Shown here: piece by piece, positions 61,352 through 64,000 of the stretch
Position numbering within the stretch: the stretch's first letter is position 1
Layout: the number at the start of each line of letters is the position of its first letter
Source: Pseudonocardia sp. HH130630-07
GTDB taxonomy: Bacteria > Actinomycetota > Actinomycetes > Mycobacteriales > Pseudonocardiaceae
Direction: 5' to 3'
Assembly (NCBI RefSeq): GCF_001698125.1
Contig: NZ_CP013854.1
Span: 2,232,001 to 2,296,000, forward strand
DNA: 64,000 nucleotides
Notes under the pieces: model-generated
What the model was told of the DNA's origin: nothing
The model's input: only the letters and a program-made list of their open reading frames with translations
Database searches by the model: none
Position numbers and translations under genes: made by a program

Positions 61352-62062
61352 TCACCCGTAGGTGTCACGGGGGCCGCGGCCGCGGACGTGCCGGGGGCCG
61401 TGCCGCCAGCTCGGTCCGCTCGGGCCGACCACCCGGATCCGGCGCACGATGTCCGGTCCGACCGCGGCCGCCAGCCGGGTCAGCAGCTGCCGCTGCAGCG
61501 TGCGCAGCTGGGTGGCCCACGCGGTCGACTCGGCCTGCAGGGTCAGCTCGCCGTCGCGCAGCGACACCGGGATGCAGTGGTCCGCGACGTCCGGCCCGAC
61601 GAGCTGGGGCCAGCGGCCCAGCACCGTCGCGTCGGTCAGCCGGGACGACCAGCCACGGTCCATCGACACCCGGGAGGCGATCCGGCCGAACGGCTGCGGG
61701 TCCCGGTCGTCCGGGCCGGAACCCGACCACCGGCGCCGCCGGCCCTTCCCGGACACCACCCGCAGTTTCGGCAGTGCCTGCTCGGCCCGCTCCTCGACCT
61801 TGCGGGCGGACGCCTCGCGGGCGGCCCGCAGCGCGTCCCGGGCGAGATCCGCGCCGCGCAGCCCGGCCCGCTCCCCGCCGAGCAGGTCGCCCTGCTCCCC
61901 CGGCGCACCGCCGCCCGTGACCGGCCCGTGACCGGGGGCCTCCGCGGCTCCATCCCCAGGCCGCCGACCGGGACGGCCCGCGCCGCGACCGTCTGTCCGG
62001 CGGTTCCCCGATCCACGACGGCGTCCGTCCCCGGCTCCGCGGGAGTTATCCACATTATCCAC
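61352..62062 (-). CDS. dciA: DciA-type helicase-associated protein (DUF721)
   Basis: A 236-residue protein. A basic, Gly/Arg-rich disordered N-terminus (1-130) precedes the DUF721 domain (residues about 140-215: RLTDATVLGRWPQLVGPDVA, TLQAESTAWATQLRTLQRQL). DciA replaces DnaC as loader or partner of the DnaB helicase in most bacteria. GTG 62062 lies inside one of two abutting DnaA boxes. It sits between recF and gyrB as in other actinobacteria. Confidence 0.92.
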   Translation of the reverse strand: MDNVDNSRGAGDGRRRGSGNRRTDGRGAGRPGRRPGDGAAEAPGHGPVTGGGAPGEQGDLLGGERAGLRGADLARDALRAAREASARKVEERAEQALPKLRVVSGKGRRRRWSGSGPDDRDPQPFGRIASRVSMDRGWSSRLTDATVLGRWPQLVGPDVADHCIPVSLRDGELTLQAESTAWATQLRTLQRQLLTRLAAAVGPDIVRRIRVVGPSGPSWRHGPRHVRGRGPRDTYG

Positions 62063-62075
62063 AGGCTTGTCCCCA
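62046..62075. promoter_or_regulatory. Cluster of DnaA boxes over the dciA start
   Basis: Two exact TTATCCACA 9-mers abut at 62046-62054 and 62055-62063 and include the dciA start codon; TTGTCCCCA at 62067-62075 is a third, weaker match. DnaA binding here could regulate dciA, or the boxes may belong to the origin region. Confidence 0.7.
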
Positions 62076-62125
62076 GATCGCCGTGATGCGGTCGAGACCT
62101 GATCCGCGCCGTGTCACCGGGCCGG

Positions 62126-63343
62126 TCACCGCGGCTCCGCCGCCGGTTCTCCTGCCGGTTCCCGGCGGGCCACCGTCCGGTCACGGACCTCGAACCGGGC
62201 CCCGTCCAGCTCCGCCGGCACGTCCTCACCGACGGCGGCCGTCACCAGGACCTGCTCGGCCCCGGCGACGAGACCGGCCAGCGCGCGCCGGCGGGTGGCG
62301 TCGAGCTCGGCGAAGACGTCGTCGAGCACCAGGACCGGCTCGACGTCGTCGGCCTGCAGCAGCCGGTAGGACGCCAGGCGCAGCGCGAGCGCGAACGCCC
62401 ACGACTCGCCGTGGCTGGCGTACCCCTTCGCCGGCCCCTCGCCGAGCGCGAGCTCCAGCTCGTCGCGGTGCGGGCCGACGAGGCACACGCCCCGCTCGAT
62501 CTCCTGGGCCCGCACCTCCGCCAGCCGGCGCAGGAGCAGCTCCTCCAGGTCACCGGTCGACTCCGGGAGCTCCGCGACGCCCGGGGTCCCCAGGCTGGAC
62601 CGGTAGTCCAGCCCGATCGGGTCCGACGACGGCGCGATCTCGGCGAACGCGTCCCGGGCGTACGGGGCCAGCGACACGACCAGCTCGCGACGACCGGCGA
62701 GCAGCGCGGCGCCGGTGCGGGCCAGGTGGCCGTCCCACACCTCCAGGGTGGTGAGCGCCGAGGCGTCCTCGGGGAGCTCGTCACCCGCCGCCGGCGGGGC
62801 CGGGCGCTGCCGCCCCCGCGACCCCCGCAGCGCGGGCTTCGCGGACTTCAGCAGGGCCGACCGTTGCCGGAGCACCTTGTCGTAGTCCGAGCGGACCCCC
62901 GCGTAGCGCGGGAACCGGGCGACCAGCAGCTCGTCGAGGAAGCGGCGGCGCTCCGTCGGGTCGCCGCGGACCAGCGCGAGGTCCTCCGGTGCGAACAGCA
63001 CGCTGCGGAGGATCCCCAGGACGTCCCGCGGCCGCGACACCGGTGACCGGTTCACCCGGGCCCGGTTCTGCCGCTGCGCGTTGATCTCCAGCTCCACGCC
63101 GAGCCTGCGGCCGTGGTGGTGCACCTCGCCGCGCAGCACGGCCTGCTCGGTACCCCGGCGGATCAGCGGCACGTCCGAGGAGACCCGGTGCGAGCCGAGG
63201 CTGGCGAGGTAACCGATCCCCTCGACGAGGTTCGTCTTGCCGGCGCCGTTCGATCCGACCAGGACCGTGACGCCGGGATCGAGCTCGAGCTCCGCCTCCG
63301 GCCACGACCGGAAGTCGGTGACCGAGAACCGCCTGAGGTACAC
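62126..63343 (-). CDS. recF: RecF, DNA recombination/repair ATPase
   Basis: A 405-residue SMC-like ATPase. Walker [15 protein letters not shown] (residue about 31), signature region [13 protein letters not shown] and Walker [13 protein letters not shown] near residue 345 are intact. The N-terminus [20 protein letters not shown] is typical. It loads RecA at gaps via RecOR. Length is slightly over the mycobacterial protein, with an insertion near 195 ([15 protein letters not shown]). ATG 63343, 7 bp after gnd. Confidence 0.97.
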   Translation of the reverse strand: MYLRRFSVTDFRSWPEAELELDPGVTVLVGSNGAGKTNLVEGIGYLASLGSHRVSSDVPLIRRGTEQAVLRGEVHHHGRRLGVELEINAQRQNRARVNRSPVSRPRDVLGILRSVLFAPEDLALVRGDPTERRRFLDELLVARFPRYAGVRSDYDKVLRQRSALLKSAKPALRGSRGRQRPAPPAAGDELPEDASALTTLEVWDGHLARTGAALLAGRRELVVSLAPYARDAFAEIAPSSDPIGLDYRSSLGTPGVAELPESTGDLEELLLRRLAEVRAQEIERGVCLVGPHRDELELALGEGPAKGYASHGESWAFALALRLASYRLLQADDVEPVLVLDDVFAELDATRRRALAGLVAGAEQVLVTAAVGEDVPAELDGARFEVRDRTVARREPAGEPAAEPR

Positions 63344-63350
63344 CGACCGG

Positions 63351-64000
63351 TCAGCCTCCCTGCGCCGGGCCGGCCTTCTCGCCGGGAGCGCCGGCCGGGC
63401 CGACCTTCTTGACCGCGTGCCCGCCGAACTGCTGGCGCAGCGCGGCGACCGCCTTCATCGCCGGGGACTCGTCCTGCCGGGAGGAGAACCGGGCGAACAG
63501 CGCCGCGGAGATCACCGGCAGCGGGACGGCGTGCGCGATGGCCTCCTCGATCGTCCAGCGGCCCTCACCGGAGTCGTCGACCCAGCCCTCCAGCTCGGCC
63601 AGCTCCGGGTCGTCCTTCAGCGCGTCGACCAGCAGGTCGAGCAGCCAGGAGCGGACCACCGTGCCGCGCGACCACGCCTGGATCACACCAGGCACGTCGG
63701 TCACGAGCTCGCTGGCCTGCATCAGCTCGAAGCCCTCGGCGTAGGCCTGCATCAGGCCGTACTCGATGCCGTTGTGGACCATCTTGGCGAAGTGGCCCGC
63801 GCCGACCGGACCGGCGTGGGCGAAGCCCTCCGCGCGCAGCCCCTCCGGCCGGAGCGCGTCGAAGATCGGCATGGCGAGCTCGATGTGCTCCGGCTCGCCA
63901 CCGGCCATCAGGCCGTAGCCGTTGTCCTTGCCCCAGATCCCGCCGGAGACGCCGCAGTCGACGTAGCCGATCCCGTGCGCGGAGAGCAGCTCGGCGTTCG
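63351..64000 (-). CDS. gnd: 6-phosphogluconate dehydrogenase (decarboxylating), N-terminus beyond window
   Basis: The frame is open to the right edge, so about 216 C-terminal residues are present. [20 protein letters not shown] carries the SGG substrate loop, and [20 protein letters not shown] has the catalytic Lys-x-x-His-Asn motif. The C-terminal domain ends in a Gly/Pro/Lys tail. It is the short YqeC/GndA-type enzyme, oxidising 6-phosphogluconate to ribulose 5-phosphate. It is in its usual place beside recF. Confidence 0.93.
   Translation of the reverse strand, partial: NAELLSAHGIGYVDCGVSGGIWGKDNGYGLMAGGEPEHIELAMPIFDALRPEGLRAEGFAHAGPVGAGHFAKMVHNGIEYGLMQAYAEGFELMQASELVTDVPGVIQAWSRGTVVRSWLLDLLVDALKDDPELAELEGWVDDSGEGRWTIEEAIAHAVPLPVISAALFARFSSRQDESPAMKAVAALRQQFGGHAVKKVGPAGAPGEKAGPAQGG

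Overview
The window is about 64 kb of very GC-rich DNA from a mycelial-type actinobacterium, most likely Pseudonocardiaceae (Pseudonocardia-like). The evidence is strong G/C third-position bias, many GTG starts, and the origin-proximal gene order known from mycobacteria and relatives. Reading from the right edge inward on the minus strand this order is gnd, recF, dciA, gyrB, gyrA, DUF3566 protein, tRNA-Ile, a DLW-39 microprotein and tRNA-Ala. The left half carries the matching cell-growth block fhaA-fhaB-pstP-rodA-pbpA-pknA-pknB-trpG-crgA, a PH-like membrane protein, rhomboid, ppiA and a cwsA-position gene. In mycobacteria these two blocks are nearly adjacent; here about 32 kb of accessory genes separates them.

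Left edge to 8.5 kb: an SDR fragment, a DUF4442 thioesterase and a plus-strand trio (Zn alcohol dehydrogenase, amidohydrolase, DUF59 protein) that looks like the accessory part of a propane/MimABCD monooxygenase cluster without the monooxygenase. Next comes a minus-strand operon headed by an IclR regulator, with a crotonase that carries a one-base frameshift, a MetE-like protein and a methyltransferase. A kinase-like protein without a P-loop and tRNA-Leu(CAG) follow. 8.8-20.5 kb: the Ser/Thr kinase, phosphatase, FHA and cell-wall elongation operon. 20.6-24.6 kb: rhomboid (apparently starting at CTG), cyclophilin, cwsA-like gene, a hydrolase and an acidic secreted protein.

24.7-46.3 kb: accessory metabolism and regulation. 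It holds a FolP2-like/RibD-like pair, a rifampicin phosphotransferase with a perfect rifamycin-associated element upstream, and an acyl-CoA dehydrogenase/SCP2 pair with a divergent TetR and a palindromic operator. A deoC operon includes a protein made of about twenty 10-residue repeats. There are also a D-lactate dehydrogenase with divergent GntR, an ECF42 sigma/DGPF pair with its own type of promoter, a ketopantoate-reductase-like gene behind a promoter with two identical operators, a P450 that lost its heme-cysteine loop, and SDR/LysR genes.

46.36-55.02 kb: an integrative genomic island in the 3' end of tRNA-Ala(TGC), bounded by 47-bp direct repeats and with paired 7-bp repeats near both ends that look like integrase arm sites. 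It contains an IS pile-up (IS5-family, IS1380-family, IS3-family and an IS5-family remnant), a two-gene cargo (HTH regulator plus isochorismatase-like cysteine hydrolase) and a tyrosine integrase. I see no transfer or replication genes. The cargo pair is the best candidate here for an undescribed system; the decapeptide-repeat protein is the most unusual single gene.
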